DNA of 64,000 nt from Sulfurimicrobium sp964552675 (GTDB taxonomy: Bacteria > Pseudomonadota > Gammaproteobacteria > Burkholderiales > Sulfuricellaceae). Position 1 is the stretch's first letter. Every line of letters starts with the position of its first letter. The stretch is from positions 1 to 64,000 of the forward strand of contig CAZKHJ010000008.1 in the NCBI GenBank assembly GCA_964552675.1, read 5' to 3'. The notes under the pieces were generated by a model. It worked only from the letters and a program-made list of their open reading frames with translations. It ran no database searches and was not told the DNA's origin. Shown piece by piece: positions 19,391 to 27,929 of the stretch. The translations under genes were made by a program, and so were the position numbers.

Positions 19391-19576
19391 TTACTTTTTT
19401 AACAACTGGGTCGTCGTCAGGCCGGCAAGCAACAAGACAAAACCAACCGGAACCCACGCTAACCAAAAACCAATTTTTTCGCTGTCACCCGATGGCAGGT
19501 AGTAGAAGCCGACCACCAGACCGACTATCGTGCAAAAGAAGCCAACATATGATGCGAATACACCCAGCCGGATCAT
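19391..19576 (-). CDS. Small two-helix membrane protein upstream of tRNA-Glu
   Basis: A 61-residue protein starting MIRLGVFASYVGFFCTIVGL, with two hydrophobic stretches (about residues 7-27 and 37-57) separated by a polar loop YLPSGDSEKIG, and ending in lysines. GAGAAAGA lies directly before the ATG. I do not recognise the family. The well-spaced helices and charged tail argue for a real gene, but at this length coding cannot be certain. It lies on the strand of the tRNA and just downstream of the hybrid kinase gene. Confidence 0.55.
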   Translation of the reverse strand: MIRLGVFASYVGFFCTIVGLVVGFYYLPSGDSEKIGFWLAWVPVGFVLLLAGLTTTQLLKK

Positions 19577-19645
19577 TCTTTCTCGAAGCCGCCCTGCAAA
19601 AAACTGTGCGCATTATAGGGATGGATGATCCTGGCGTCAAGCACA

Positions 19646-22207
19646 TCATGGCGCGGCAATATGGGCGGACACGTCAAGCAGCGCATCCTCCATCTGTTTC
19701 AGACCCAGTTCGACGCTTTCCCAGTCTCCTGTCGTTGCAGCCTGTTCCAGGCTGCGCGCATGCGCCGCCATGGCCGCAGCGGCAATGTAGGTGGATGCCC
19801 CCTTGATTTCGTGGGCAGCGCGGCGGCAGGCATCGGCATCCCTGATGGCCAGCGCCGTGGCAATTTTTTCCAGCAGCGGGCGGGTGGTGGAAAGGTAGAG
19901 CTCGATCATTTCGCGCTGGAATTCAGGGTCTTCTCCCAGATTACGGCCCAGGCGGGACCTGTCGATGGGCGCCGGTTCGGCGGGCGGCCAGGCGGCCAGG
20001 CGTTGCAGAATATCCTGCAGGATTTCCGGCTTGACCGGTTTGACCAGATAATCGTCCATGCCGGCAGCCAGGCAGCGTTCGCGGTCACCAGGCATGGCGT
20101 TGGCAGTCATGGCGACAATCGGCTGACGGATGCTTCCGCATTCGTTGCGGCGTATTTCGGCGGTGGCTTCAAAGCCATCCATTTCCGGCATCTGGCAATC
20201 CATCAGGATCAGATCGAATTGGGCATGCCGGGCCGCTTCCACGGCTTCCCGTCCATTGGCGGCAATTTCCGGGGTGATGCCCAGGCGCTTCAGCATGTGC
20301 TGGATGACCTTCTGGTTGACGCTGTTGTCCTCGGCCACCAGTACGCGCAGGGTGCCGTAGTCCGGTTTTTCCATGGGTGAAATGGGAAGAGATGGGTTTG
20401 AAACAGGGAAGATGGCGTTTTGTTTTTCCGGGCTGCCGGTTTTTTCCAGGCGTGCCGTGAACCAGAAGCGGCTGCCTTGTTCCGGCTCGCTGTCCATGCC
20501 GATCTGGCCGCCCATGAGGTTTGCCAGCTGTTTGGAAATGGCCAGCCCCAGTCCGGTGCCGCCATATTTCCGGGTAGTGGACCCATCGGCCTGGCTGAAG
20601 GCGTTGAACAGGCGGGATGCGGTTTGCGGGGTGATGCCGATGCCGCTGTCGTGCACCTCGAAGCAGGCCAGCAGGGTGGAGGGGGTCTCCTCCTGAATGC
20701 GGGCGACGACGTGGATTTTTCCCTTGTCGGTGAATTTGATCGCATTGTCGATCAGGTTGGCGAGAATCTGCCGCAGCCTGCCTGGGTCGCCGCGCAACCG
20801 GGGCGGGATGTCAGGTGAAATGTCGCATGTCAGTGCCAGCCCCTTGCGCTGGGCGCGTGGTGTGAACAGTTTCCTGACGCTTTCGACGGTGTCATTCAGG
20901 CTGAAATCCTGGATGTCGAGCTCCAGCCGGCCTGCTTCGATTTTGGAGAAGTCGAGAATGTCGTTGATGATGGCCAGCAATGCGTCGGCGGACTGCCGGA
21001 TGGTGTCGGCATAATCGTGCTGTTCGGGCGACAGCGGGGTTTCAAGCAGAAGGCTGATCATGCCGGTGATGCCATTCATCGGCGTGCGGATTTCGTGGCT
21101 CACATTGGCGACGAATTCCGATTTCATGTTGGAGGTTTCGATGGCTGCTTCATAGGCGTTCTTGAGCGCTTCTTCAGCCTGCTTGCGTACGGTGATGTCG
21201 CGGATGATGGCCTGGGTGACCACCTGGTTGTCCAGCGTCATGGAATGCAGGGAGATTTCCGCCGGGAAGACGCTGCCGTCGGCACGCTTTCCCTGCCACT
21301 CGAAATAGCAATGACCGTGGCGAATCGCTTCGCGGATGTGTGTGATGGCGTATTCCGGGCTCGGGCTACCGTCCGGCTGATACGGTGGCCCCAGGTCGGC
21401 TGGATTCATGAGGGTGAATTGCCGCGCCGAGCCGATGCGGAACATGCGCAATGCCGCCGGGTTACAGTCCACGAAATGGCTTTCATCCATCAGCACGATG
21501 CCGTCGGAGTTGGTTTCAAACAGGGTTTTGTATTTGAGCTGCTCCCTTTCGATTTGCAGGGTCTGCTGGGCGGCGCGGCGGATCACAAAAATGGCGATCA
21601 GGATGCCCAGCGAGGCTGTTGCCGCGCCGAGCAGGATCATCAGCAGTTTGGTCTCGGCATAGGACTGCGCGGCTTCTTCTGCGGCCTTTCTGCTGGCATC
21701 GCGCTGTTGTTTGAGCAGGTCGTCCAGTTCGCGCAGCAGGTTTTTTTGCACCGGGATCGCCTGGTTCTGGAGCATGTCCAGCGCGGCAGTGCTGTCATGG
21801 TCAAGTGCGCGCTCGATGGTCTGGATTACGATGGGCTGGGTGATTTCGGTCAGGTTGTTGATGGTTTCCAGCACGGTTTCCTCGGCATTGCTGGAGCTCA
21901 TTTGCACCAGTTTTTGCCGTGCTTTGGTGAAAGCCAGACCGTACTCGTAGAAACGCTGGAGTTCTTCGTCCTGGGCAAAGGGATCCTGAATCACCACAAT
22001 GGTGTGCATGCTGATGGCGCGTTCGCGCAGGGCATCGCGCATGCTGGTGGCGAGTTCAACCTTGACGTTGTTTTCCTCGACAATCCGTTCCAGGCGGCTG
22101 TTCATGGCGGCCATCTGTTTCAGGCCGGCTGCGGTCAGCGCCACCATCAGTGCCAGCACCAGGGCAAAACCGGCGCCGACACTAAATTTCATGTTACGGG
22201 CGAACAT
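19646..22207 (-). CDS. BarA-like hybrid sensor histidine kinase with receiver and HPt domains
   Basis: Inner-membrane multi-step phosphorelay kinase of 853 residues. Order: a membrane helix (about 10-30), a periplasmic four-helix sensor to about 185, a second helix (LLMILLGAATASLGILIAIF), a PAS domain (FETNSDGIVLMDESHFVDC), HisKA with FVANVSHEIRTPMNGITGM, the ATPase with KYGGTGLGLAISKQLANLMG, a receiver (VAEDNSVNQKV, phospho-site LILMDCQMPEMDG, DDYLVKPVKP), then an HPt domain with AAHEIKGAS. All phosphorelay residues are present. ATG at 22207 shares a base with the fbpC stop (TAATG), so it was coupled to the now-decayed iron operon. Its downstream regulator is not in the window. Confidence 0.9.
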   Translation of the reverse strand: MFARNMKFSVGAGFALVLALMVALTAAGLKQMAAMNSRLERIVEENNVKVELATSMRDALRERAISMHTIVVIQDPFAQDEELQRFYEYGLAFTKARQKLVQMSSSNAEETVLETINNLTEITQPIVIQTIERALDHDSTAALDMLQNQAIPVQKNLLRELDDLLKQQRDASRKAAEEAAQSYAETKLLMILLGAATASLGILIAIFVIRRAAQQTLQIEREQLKYKTLFETNSDGIVLMDESHFVDCNPAALRMFRIGSARQFTLMNPADLGPPYQPDGSPSPEYAITHIREAIRHGHCYFEWQGKRADGSVFPAEISLHSMTLDNQVVTQAIIRDITVRKQAEEALKNAYEAAIETSNMKSEFVANVSHEIRTPMNGITGMISLLLETPLSPEQHDYADTIRQSADALLAIINDILDFSKIEAGRLELDIQDFSLNDTVESVRKLFTPRAQRKGLALTCDISPDIPPRLRGDPGRLRQILANLIDNAIKFTDKGKIHVVARIQEETPSTLLACFEVHDSGIGITPQTASRLFNAFSQADGSTTRKYGGTGLGLAISKQLANLMGGQIGMDSEPEQGSRFWFTARLEKTGSPEKQNAIFPVSNPSLPISPMEKPDYGTLRVLVAEDNSVNQKVIQHMLKRLGITPEIAANGREAVEAARHAQFDLILMDCQMPEMDGFEATAEIRRNECGSIRQPIVAMTANAMPGDRERCLAAGMDDYLVKPVKPEILQDILQRLAAWPPAEPAPIDRSRLGRNLGEDPEFQREMIELYLSTTRPLLEKIATALAIRDADACRRAAHEIKGASTYIAAAAMAAHARSLEQAATTGDWESVELGLKQMEDALLDVSAHIAAP

Positions 22208-23109
22208 TAGCGCAGGAATACCACGACATGATCCACAGCCAGGCGAATGCCGATTTTCTCTCCCAGTGCATGATTATGGTGGCTGGGCACCAGCGAGAGG
22301 ATGCTTTGTCCGCTCGACAGGCGCAGGGTGTAGAGAATTTCCGCGCCACGGAAGGCATTGTGTCTGACTTCCGCCTGCAGCGGGCTGGCATCGTCGTGAA
22401 TGATGTCATCCGGACGCAGCAATACGTCCACCGCGCAGTCGATGCTGCAGGTATCGGGGGAGTCGCAGCCCAGTGTTCCGAGTTCCATTTCCACGCCTGA
22501 CTCGCGTTTTACCTGGCCGGGCAGGAATACCCCCTCGCCGATGAAATCCGCGACGAAACGGCGGCTGGGGCGGTGATACAGATTGTAGGCGCTATCCCAT
22601 TGTTGCAGCTCGCCCTGGCGCATGACGCCAATTTCGTCGGCGATGGCGAAAGCCTCATACTGGTCGTGCGTCACCAGCAATGCAGTGGTGTTCTGGGCCT
22701 TGAGGATGTCGCGCACCTCCTGGCCGAGGCGTTCGCGCAATTCCACGTCGAGGCTGGAAAAGGGCTCATCAAGCAGCAGCAGGGCCGGCCTGGGCGCCAG
22801 CGCCACACGCTGCTGCTGGCCACCGGACAATTCGTGGGGATATTTGCGGCCGGTGTCCGGCAGGCCGAAACCCGGTCCAGCCACGTTTTTTCCCGACAGC
22901 ATGATGGCGCCTCCGCCAACCGGCTCGAATCCGGCAATAGCGGGCAGGGCGGTGGTCTTGCCGCAGCCGGAGGGGCCCAGCAGGCAGCCGATATCGTCCT
23001 GTTTCAGGCTGAAAGAAAGGTTGCGCACCACCTCATGGCCATTATAGGCAATGGTCGCCTTTTTCAGTTCGAGCAGGGCGGAGTGAGAGGGGGCAGGGGT
23101 ATCGTTCAT
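22207..23109 (-). pseudogene. FbpC-like ferric-iron ABC ATPase with internal deletions
   Basis: An open frame of 300 residues in which the Walker A (GPSGCGKTTA), ABC signature (HELSGGQQQRVAL) and Walker B (ALLLLDEPFSSLD) are visible, plus a C-terminal TOBE-like region. Between GKNVAGPGFGLPDTG and RKYPHELSGG about 45 residues are missing compared with normal FbpC (about 345-350 residues); this removes the Q-loop. A further four residues are missing before PRPALLLLDE. An ATPase without its Q-loop should not couple transport. The frame is open, so it may still be translated. Upstream fbpB and fbpA are also fragments, supporting a dead operon. Confidence 0.75.
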
Positions 23110-23342
23110 TTTTCGGTTTGTTTCACCAGCAGCGCGATCGGGAGGAGTCCGGCCAGTACCAGGGCCACAGCAGGCAGCGCGGCGCGCTCCCACTCGCCCT
23201 CCGAGGTCATCTCGAAAATACACACCGCCAGTGTATCCCAGCCGAAGGGGCGGGTCATCAGAGTGATCGGCATTTCCTTCATGACATCCACGAATACCAG
23301 GGCGACAGCAGAGAACAAGCCGCCGCGCAGCATTGGCAGGTG
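23106..23342 (-). pseudogene. FbpB (ferric-iron permease) C-terminal fragment
   Basis: About 78 codons match only the end of an FbpB-type permease: LPMLRGGLFSAVALVFVDVM, then KEMPITLMTRPFGWDTLAV and a final membrane helix. A whole permease is over 500 residues. The fragment starts exactly where the fbpA fragment ends, but in a different reading frame, so a deletion joined the two genes. Its stop overlaps the fbpC start (ATGA), the original operon spacing. Confidence 0.8.
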
Positions 23343-23572
23343 GCCTGCAATTCACCAGCCTTGGCGACGTTCACCACATTCTGCTTGAATGCACCCCAGG
23401 CGGCGACCACGGCATCCGGCTTGACTGCCGGATTGACCGGGCACTCCAGGTTGACGTCGGCAAACAGGTTCTGCGCCTTTTCGGAGGAGAGCCATTCCAG
23501 CAGCTTCAGGGCTTCCTTTTCATGTTTGGCATGTCTGGTGATGCCGACATCACACTGGCCAACTGTCCTCAC
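23343..23572 (-). pseudogene. FbpA (ferric-iron-binding protein) C-terminal fragment
   Basis: The frame reads GITRHAKHEKEALKLLEWLS, SEKAQNLFADVNLECPVNPA and AAWGAFKQNVVNVAKAGELQ, which is the C-terminal quarter of periplasmic iron-binding FbpA. Everything before it, including the signal peptide and most iron ligands, is missing. The last few residues are also lost at the junction with the fbpB fragment. The upstream boundary is near 23545-23572, next to a short hairpin. Confidence 0.8.
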
Positions 23573-23600
23573 GGGATTGCATGCCGGGTTCCCGTGAGGG
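23566..23600. repeat. Hairpin between ahpF and the fbp remnants
   Basis: On the minus strand CCTCACGGGA and TCCCGTGAGG form a perfect 10-base stem around a 13-base loop. It could terminate ahpF transcription, though no T-tract follows, or be part of an inserted repeat at the edge of the fbpA deletion. Confidence 0.45.
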
Positions 23601-23626
23601 CATAGTGAACTGCTGTCTTGCTGCTT

Positions 23627-25177
23627 TTATGCCGGGCTGCGAATCAGGTGGTCGAAGGCCGACAGGCTGGCCTTTGCACCCTCGCCCATGGCAATGATGA
23701 TCTGCTTGTAGGGCACGGTGGTGCAGTCACCCGCCGCGAAGACGCCGGGCAGCGAGGTCTGGCCGCGGGCATCAATTTCGATTTCGCCATATTTGCTGAG
23801 ATCGAGCGTGCCTTTTAGCCAATCGGTGTTGGGCAGCAGGCCGATCTGCACGAAAATGCCTTCAAGCTCGACGCGATGGCTTTGCCCGCTGGTACGGTCA
23901 GCATAGACCAGGCCATTGACCTTGTTGCCGTCGCCGCTCACTTCGGTGGTCTGGGCATTCAGGATCACGGTGACATTGGGCAAGCTCAGAAGTTTTTTCT
24001 GCAGCACCGCATCTGCACGCAGCGTATCGTTGAATTCGAGCAGAGTGACATGGGTCACGATGCCGGCCAGATCAATGGCCGCCTCCACACCCGAGTTGCC
24101 GCCACCCACCACCGCTACGCGCTTGCCCCTGAACAGCGGGCCATCGCAGTGCGGGCAGAAACACACGCCCCTGGCCTTGTACTCCTGCTCACCGGGGACG
24201 TTCATCTCGCGCCAGCGCGCGCCGGTGGCGAGAATCACGGCTCTGGCTTCAAGCGTTGCGCCACTGGCGAGGCGCACCTGATGTGTCTTTTCGCCCGGAA
24301 TCAGCGCCTCGGCCCGCTGCAGGTTCATGATGTCCACTTCATATTCCTTCACATGCTGTTCCAGCGCGGTTGCGAGCTTGGGGCCTTCGGTGTGTTGCAC
24401 CGAAATGAAGTTCTCGATCGCCAGGGTATCCAGCACCTGGCCGCCGAAGCGTTCGGCCACCACGCCGGTGCGGATGCCCTTGCGTGCGGCATAGATGGCT
24501 GCCGCCGCGCCAGCCGGGCCGCCGCCTACTACTAGCACGTCGAAGGCTTCCCTGGCATTCAGCTTCTCGGCCTCGCGTGCTGCTGCGCCGGTATCGAGTC
24601 TGGCGACAATCTCCTCGATGGTCATGCGGCCCTGGCCGAACGGCTCGCCGTTGAGGAATACACTGGGCACGGCCATGATCTGGCGTGTGTTCACCTCATT
24701 CTGGAACAGCGCGCCGTCGATCATTATGCTTTCGACGCCGGGGTTGAGCACCGCCATCAGATTGAGCGCCTGCACCACATCCGGGCAGTTGTGGCAGGAC
24801 AGCGAAATGAAGGTTTCGAAGCGCAAGGTGCCGGGGATGGCCCTGATCTGCTCGATCAGCACAGGCTCGATCCGGGGCGGGTGGCCGCCGCTCTGCAGCA
24901 AGGCCAGCACCAGCGAGGTGAATTCATGACCCATGGGAATCCCGGCGAAGCGAATGCGCGGCACTTCGCCGGCGCGGCCGACCGAGAACGAGGGCTTGCG
25001 CGCGTTGTCGCCATCTTCGCGCACGCTGACGAGCGGGGAAAGTGCGGCAATGTCGGCAAGCAGAGTGCGCATCAGGCGTGCAGCGTCGCTGTTGTCGAGC
25101 GAGGCGACCAGCTCGATGGGCTGCTGCAGTTTTTCGAGGTAGGCGGCGAGTTGCGCCTTGATGGCGGCGTCGAGCAT
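23627..25177 (-). CDS. ahpF: Alkyl hydroperoxide reductase subunit F
   Basis: Cytoplasmic flavoprotein of 516 residues that uses NAD(P)H to re-reduce AhpC. The N-terminal double-thioredoxin domain carries FISLSCHNCPDVVQALNLMA (CHNC centre). Then come the FAD site VLVVGGGPAGAAAAIYAARK, the redox pair in GVCFCPHCDGPLFRGKRVAV (CPHC) and the C-terminal FAD motif PGVFAAGDCTTVPYKQIIIA. ATG at 25177 has GGGAG nearby and is preferred over a longer reading from 25204. It follows ahpC by about 100 bases on the same strand. Confidence 0.95.
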   Translation of the reverse strand: MLDAAIKAQLAAYLEKLQQPIELVASLDNSDAARLMRTLLADIAALSPLVSVREDGDNARKPSFSVGRAGEVPRIRFAGIPMGHEFTSLVLALLQSGGHPPRIEPVLIEQIRAIPGTLRFETFISLSCHNCPDVVQALNLMAVLNPGVESIMIDGALFQNEVNTRQIMAVPSVFLNGEPFGQGRMTIEEIVARLDTGAAAREAEKLNAREAFDVLVVGGGPAGAAAAIYAARKGIRTGVVAERFGGQVLDTLAIENFISVQHTEGPKLATALEQHVKEYEVDIMNLQRAEALIPGEKTHQVRLASGATLEARAVILATGARWREMNVPGEQEYKARGVCFCPHCDGPLFRGKRVAVVGGGNSGVEAAIDLAGIVTHVTLLEFNDTLRADAVLQKKLLSLPNVTVILNAQTTEVSGDGNKVNGLVYADRTSGQSHRVELEGIFVQIGLLPNTDWLKGTLDLSKYGEIEIDARGQTSLPGVFAAGDCTTVPYKQIIIAMGEGAKASLSAFDHLIRSPA

Positions 25178-25276
25178 ATTGTTCTCCCAATGATTGGATT
25201 GCACTGCAAAGGTGGCGCAGTTGCTCCGCCTTTACGCTGCAATCCCGCTCCGGAATTTCCGGAGCGGGTTGAAGCC

Positions 25277-25846
25277 TTAGATCTTGCCGACCAGATCCAG
25301 GGATGGCGCCAGCGTGGCTGCGCCTTCTTTCCACTTGGCGGGGCAGACTTCGCCCGGATGCGCCGCGACGTATTGCGCGGCCTTGATCTTGCGCAGCAGC
25401 TCGGATGCATCGCGCCCAACACCGCCAGCGTTGATCTCGATGATCTGGATCTTGCCTTCCGGATCCATCACAAAGGTGCCGCGTTCCGCCAGGCCCGCTT
25501 CCTCGATCATCACCCCGAAGTTGCGGGTAATCGCGCCGGTCGGATCGCCGATCATCGGGAACTGGATCTTGCCGATGGTTTCGGAGGTGTCGTGCCAGGC
25601 CTTGTGGGTGAAGTGGGTGTCGGTGGACACGGCGTAGATTTCCACGCCCATTTTCTGGAACTCGGCGTAGTTGTCGGCCAGGTCGCCCAGCTCGGTGGGG
25701 CAGACGAAAGTGAAATCAGCGGGGTAGAAGAACATCACCGACCACTTGCCCTTGAGCGTGGCGTTGGTGACGTCGACAAATTTGCCATTGTGGAAGGCGG
25801 TGGCCTTGAAGGGCTGGATTTCGGTATTGATCATGGTGGTATTCAT
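25277..25846 (-). CDS. ahpC: Alkyl hydroperoxide reductase subunit C (peroxiredoxin)
   Basis: Typical 2-Cys peroxiredoxin of 189 residues that reduces peroxides. The peroxidatic cysteine lies in FFYPADFTFVCPTELGDLAD (about residues 40-60) and the resolving cysteine in HPGEVCPAKW near 165. ATG at 25846 follows AAGGAGAG. A longer in-frame reading upstream lacks a ribosome site and would cover the promoter. It is the first gene of the ahpCF pair, with an OxyR-like palindrome about 100 bases upstream. Confidence 0.95.
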   Translation of the reverse strand: MNTTMINTEIQPFKATAFHNGKFVDVTNATLKGKWSVMFFYPADFTFVCPTELGDLADNYAEFQKMGVEIYAVSTDTHFTHKAWHDTSETIGKIQFPMIGDPTGAITRNFGVMIEEAGLAERGTFVMDPEGKIQIIEINAGGVGRDASELLRKIKAAQYVAAHPGEVCPAKWKEGAATLAPSLDLVGKI

Positions 25847-25945
25847 CAGGGTCTCTCCTTGAGTCGGGTTGAAATGGGTTGCTGCGTGAGATGAATGGTA
25901 GAGATCCTGTGATAATAATTCCAATTGATTGTTGCAATAAACATG

Positions 25946-25960
25946 ATAGTCAATGACTAT
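25946..25960. promoter_or_regulatory. OxyR-like palindrome upstream of ahpC
   Basis: ATAGTCA-A-TGACTAT is a perfect 7+1+7 palindrome whose outer ATAG/CTAT match the OxyR half-site frame. Seven bases further toward ahpC is a weaker copy (ATTG...CAAT), matching the tandem spacing of OxyR sites. OxyR control of ahpC is well established elsewhere; binding here is inference. Confidence 0.5.
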
Positions 25961-26013
25961 TAATGGGCGCGCAGCTTGTCCGGGCATCCCGCGCTGGCGA
26001 AATGGTGTTCAGA

Positions 26014-27420
26014 TCACCACAGATAAAACAGGAATATCCATGGAACGGCGATGCCTGCGATGGCAGCGGCGATCGCCAGGCCCGCCGCGCCGTTCCGGAG
26101 TCTAGGCGAGTTGCCGCGCAGCATGCCGGCGGCCAGCGCCAGGCTCCACAGCGCAGCTACTCCGAGCAGCACAGCGCGTACCTGCGCCAGATATGGAATA
26201 TGGATTCCCTCCGCCGCAAGATGGGAAACAGTCATGGCAGAAAGCCCCAGAAATACGCCGATGCCGCCCATCGGGGCGAGGCTGTATGTCAGCCAGCGCG
26301 CATTGGCTGTGGTATCGCCGGGCAGAATGGCGCCTGCCGCGCGTAGCCAGCCCCACACCCAGCCGCCCACCAGCAGGGCGGTGAGGCCGATATAGGACAG
26401 AATGCCCAGCCCGTCGAGCCAGGTGAAGACGTCGTTGCTCTGGGGGTAATGGGTGAGCAGCCACCACGGCGCGTTGTCCTGGAGCAGGGTGAAAGAATCC
26501 TGTTCCACCAGCCACTCGGCCGCGCGGGTCTTGGCTGCGACGAACCACGGCGAGGCCGACCACTGGAAGGCGCCTATCGCCACCCCGATGATGCCGAACA
26601 CCAGCAGTCGTGCTTCCCAGGGCCGCGCTTCCTGCGGCGTCAGGCTGGCGATCTCGCGTCCCGGCAGGCGGCTGGCAAGGCGCACTGCGTCGCGATGGCC
26701 GCTGCAGCGCCCGCACATGTGGCAGTCCGAGGCGCCTTTCATGCGGCGAATGTCCACCAGCGGGGCGCAATCGACCGGGGCTGCATGGATCCGGATCATG
26801 CCGGCCTGGTTCCAGCGTTCCCTCTCCACGCTGAAGTGCAGTGGCGCAAGGCGCGCCAAGAGTCCGAACACGCCTGACACCGGGCACAGATGGCGGCACC
26901 ACACGCGCTTGCCCTTGCCGTACAGCAGGCCCACGGCAATGGCGGCGACCGTCGACCCGCCCAGTACCAGCAGGGCGGCCGTGGGGTATTCGTAGACGCT
27001 CACCAGTTGACCGTACACCGTGGTCAGGACGAAGGCCGCGAACGGCCAGCCGCCCCATTTCAGCCAGCGCGGCACCGGGCGGCCGAGGCCATAATGGCTG
27101 GCGAATTCAGTCAGCGCGCCCTCGGGGCAGAATACGCCGCACCACACCCGTCCCATGAGCATCATGGAGAGGATCGCGAATGGCCACCATACCCCCCAGA
27201 ACAGGAACTGGGCAAACAGGGTGAAGTGATCGAGCATGCGCGCCTCGTGAGAGGGCAGGGGAAGAAAGGCGGGCACTGTCACCAGGGCCAGATAGAACAC
27301 TACCACCGCCCACTGGATGCCGATAATGAGCCCCCGTTTGCGCTGCATGGCGTTCCCCACGCGCTGGGCGAGATTTGGCCTCGTTGCCGGCTGGAAAAAT
27401 ATTGGCTGGGCCATGTTCAT
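26014..27420 (-). CDS. ftrD: FtrD-like polyferredoxin membrane protein of the iron-uptake operon
   Basis: Inner-membrane protein of 468 residues that probably feeds electrons to the FTR1 iron permease, as proposed for Bordetella FtrD. The N-terminal half resembles NapH/FixG: membrane helices and cysteine clusters in GRVWCGVFCPEGALTEFASH and RVWCRHLCPVSGVFGL, with a further cluster KGASDCHMCGRCSGHRDAV. The C-terminal half adds several more helices. Start ATG at 27420 overlaps the preceding gene by four bases. It is the last gene of the seven-gene iron operon. Electron-transfer role inferred from family and context. Confidence 0.82.
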   Translation of the reverse strand: MNMAQPIFFQPATRPNLAQRVGNAMQRKRGLIIGIQWAVVVFYLALVTVPAFLPLPSHEARMLDHFTLFAQFLFWGVWWPFAILSMMLMGRVWCGVFCPEGALTEFASHYGLGRPVPRWLKWGGWPFAAFVLTTVYGQLVSVYEYPTAALLVLGGSTVAAIAVGLLYGKGKRVWCRHLCPVSGVFGLLARLAPLHFSVERERWNQAGMIRIHAAPVDCAPLVDIRRMKGASDCHMCGRCSGHRDAVRLASRLPGREIASLTPQEARPWEARLLVFGIIGVAIGAFQWSASPWFVAAKTRAAEWLVEQDSFTLLQDNAPWWLLTHYPQSNDVFTWLDGLGILSYIGLTALLVGGWVWGWLRAAGAILPGDTTANARWLTYSLAPMGGIGVFLGLSAMTVSHLAAEGIHIPYLAQVRAVLLGVAALWSLALAAGMLRGNSPRLRNGAAGLAIAAAIAGIAVPWIFLFYLW

Positions 27421-27929
27421 GATGCATTTCTCGCTATGGTCTGGTCGGTTTCGAAACGGAAGGGGACGAGCAGCTGGCGTTTGCCGTGCTGCAACAGGAC
27501 TGTTGCCTGCCATGTCATGCGGCCGCTGGCACAGACCGGGAGGCTGGTGTGCGCGACTGAAATGCCTTCCCCGGCAGTGGCCGGGTAGGCACGGTTGAAA
27601 GCCATGGGCGTGTTCACCCCGGTAAAATCCACTTCCAGCGGGCGCGCATCGCTGCCGGTAATGCGGATTTCCAGCCGGAGCGGGGAGAGCAGCCGGACCG
27701 GGCGCGGACCGAGGGTGAATTCAAGATGGCCACCGTCCGGCAGGCGCATGAGACAGCTTCCGTTACTGAGATTGCAGGATTCGTCCAGCGGCAGCAGGAT
27801 GGGCCCGCGCGGGGCCAGAAACAGGGCCTTCGCCACTATCGCCAGCACCAGCAGGGCCGTCAGCGCCCCCGCCAGGGCGCACAGGGGGCAGGTTCCGGCT
27901 ACAGGCGGGCTGAGCGTTGCGCTGTTCAT
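27417..27929 (-). CDS. Membrane-anchored periplasmic protein of the iron-uptake operon
   Basis: A 170-residue protein with a single N-terminal membrane helix (ALTALLVLAIVAKALFLA) and a periplasmic beta-rich domain containing paired cysteines (CNLSNGSC), NTPMAFNRAYPATAGEG and LPVCASGRMTWQATVLLQ. The layout recalls the FixH/YtkA immunoglobulin-like proteins that sit beside FixG-type polyferredoxins, but I cannot confirm the family. It overlaps both neighbours by four bases, so it is translated with FTR1 and the polyferredoxin. It has no counterpart in the four-gene FtrABCD set and may be an accessory copper or electron-transfer factor. Confidence 0.75.
   Translation of the reverse strand: MNSATLSPPVAGTCPLCALAGALTALLVLAIVAKALFLAPRGPILLPLDESCNLSNGSCLMRLPDGGHLEFTLGPRPVRLLSPLRLEIRITGSDARPLEVDFTGVNTPMAFNRAYPATAGEGISVAHTSLPVCASGRMTWQATVLLQHGKRQLLVPFRFETDQTIARNAS

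Noticed and set aside
22207..23109. Calling fbpC an intact ATPase
   Set aside because: Walker and signature motifs are present, but the Q-loop region is missing and the partner genes are fragments, so an intact transporter cannot be supported.
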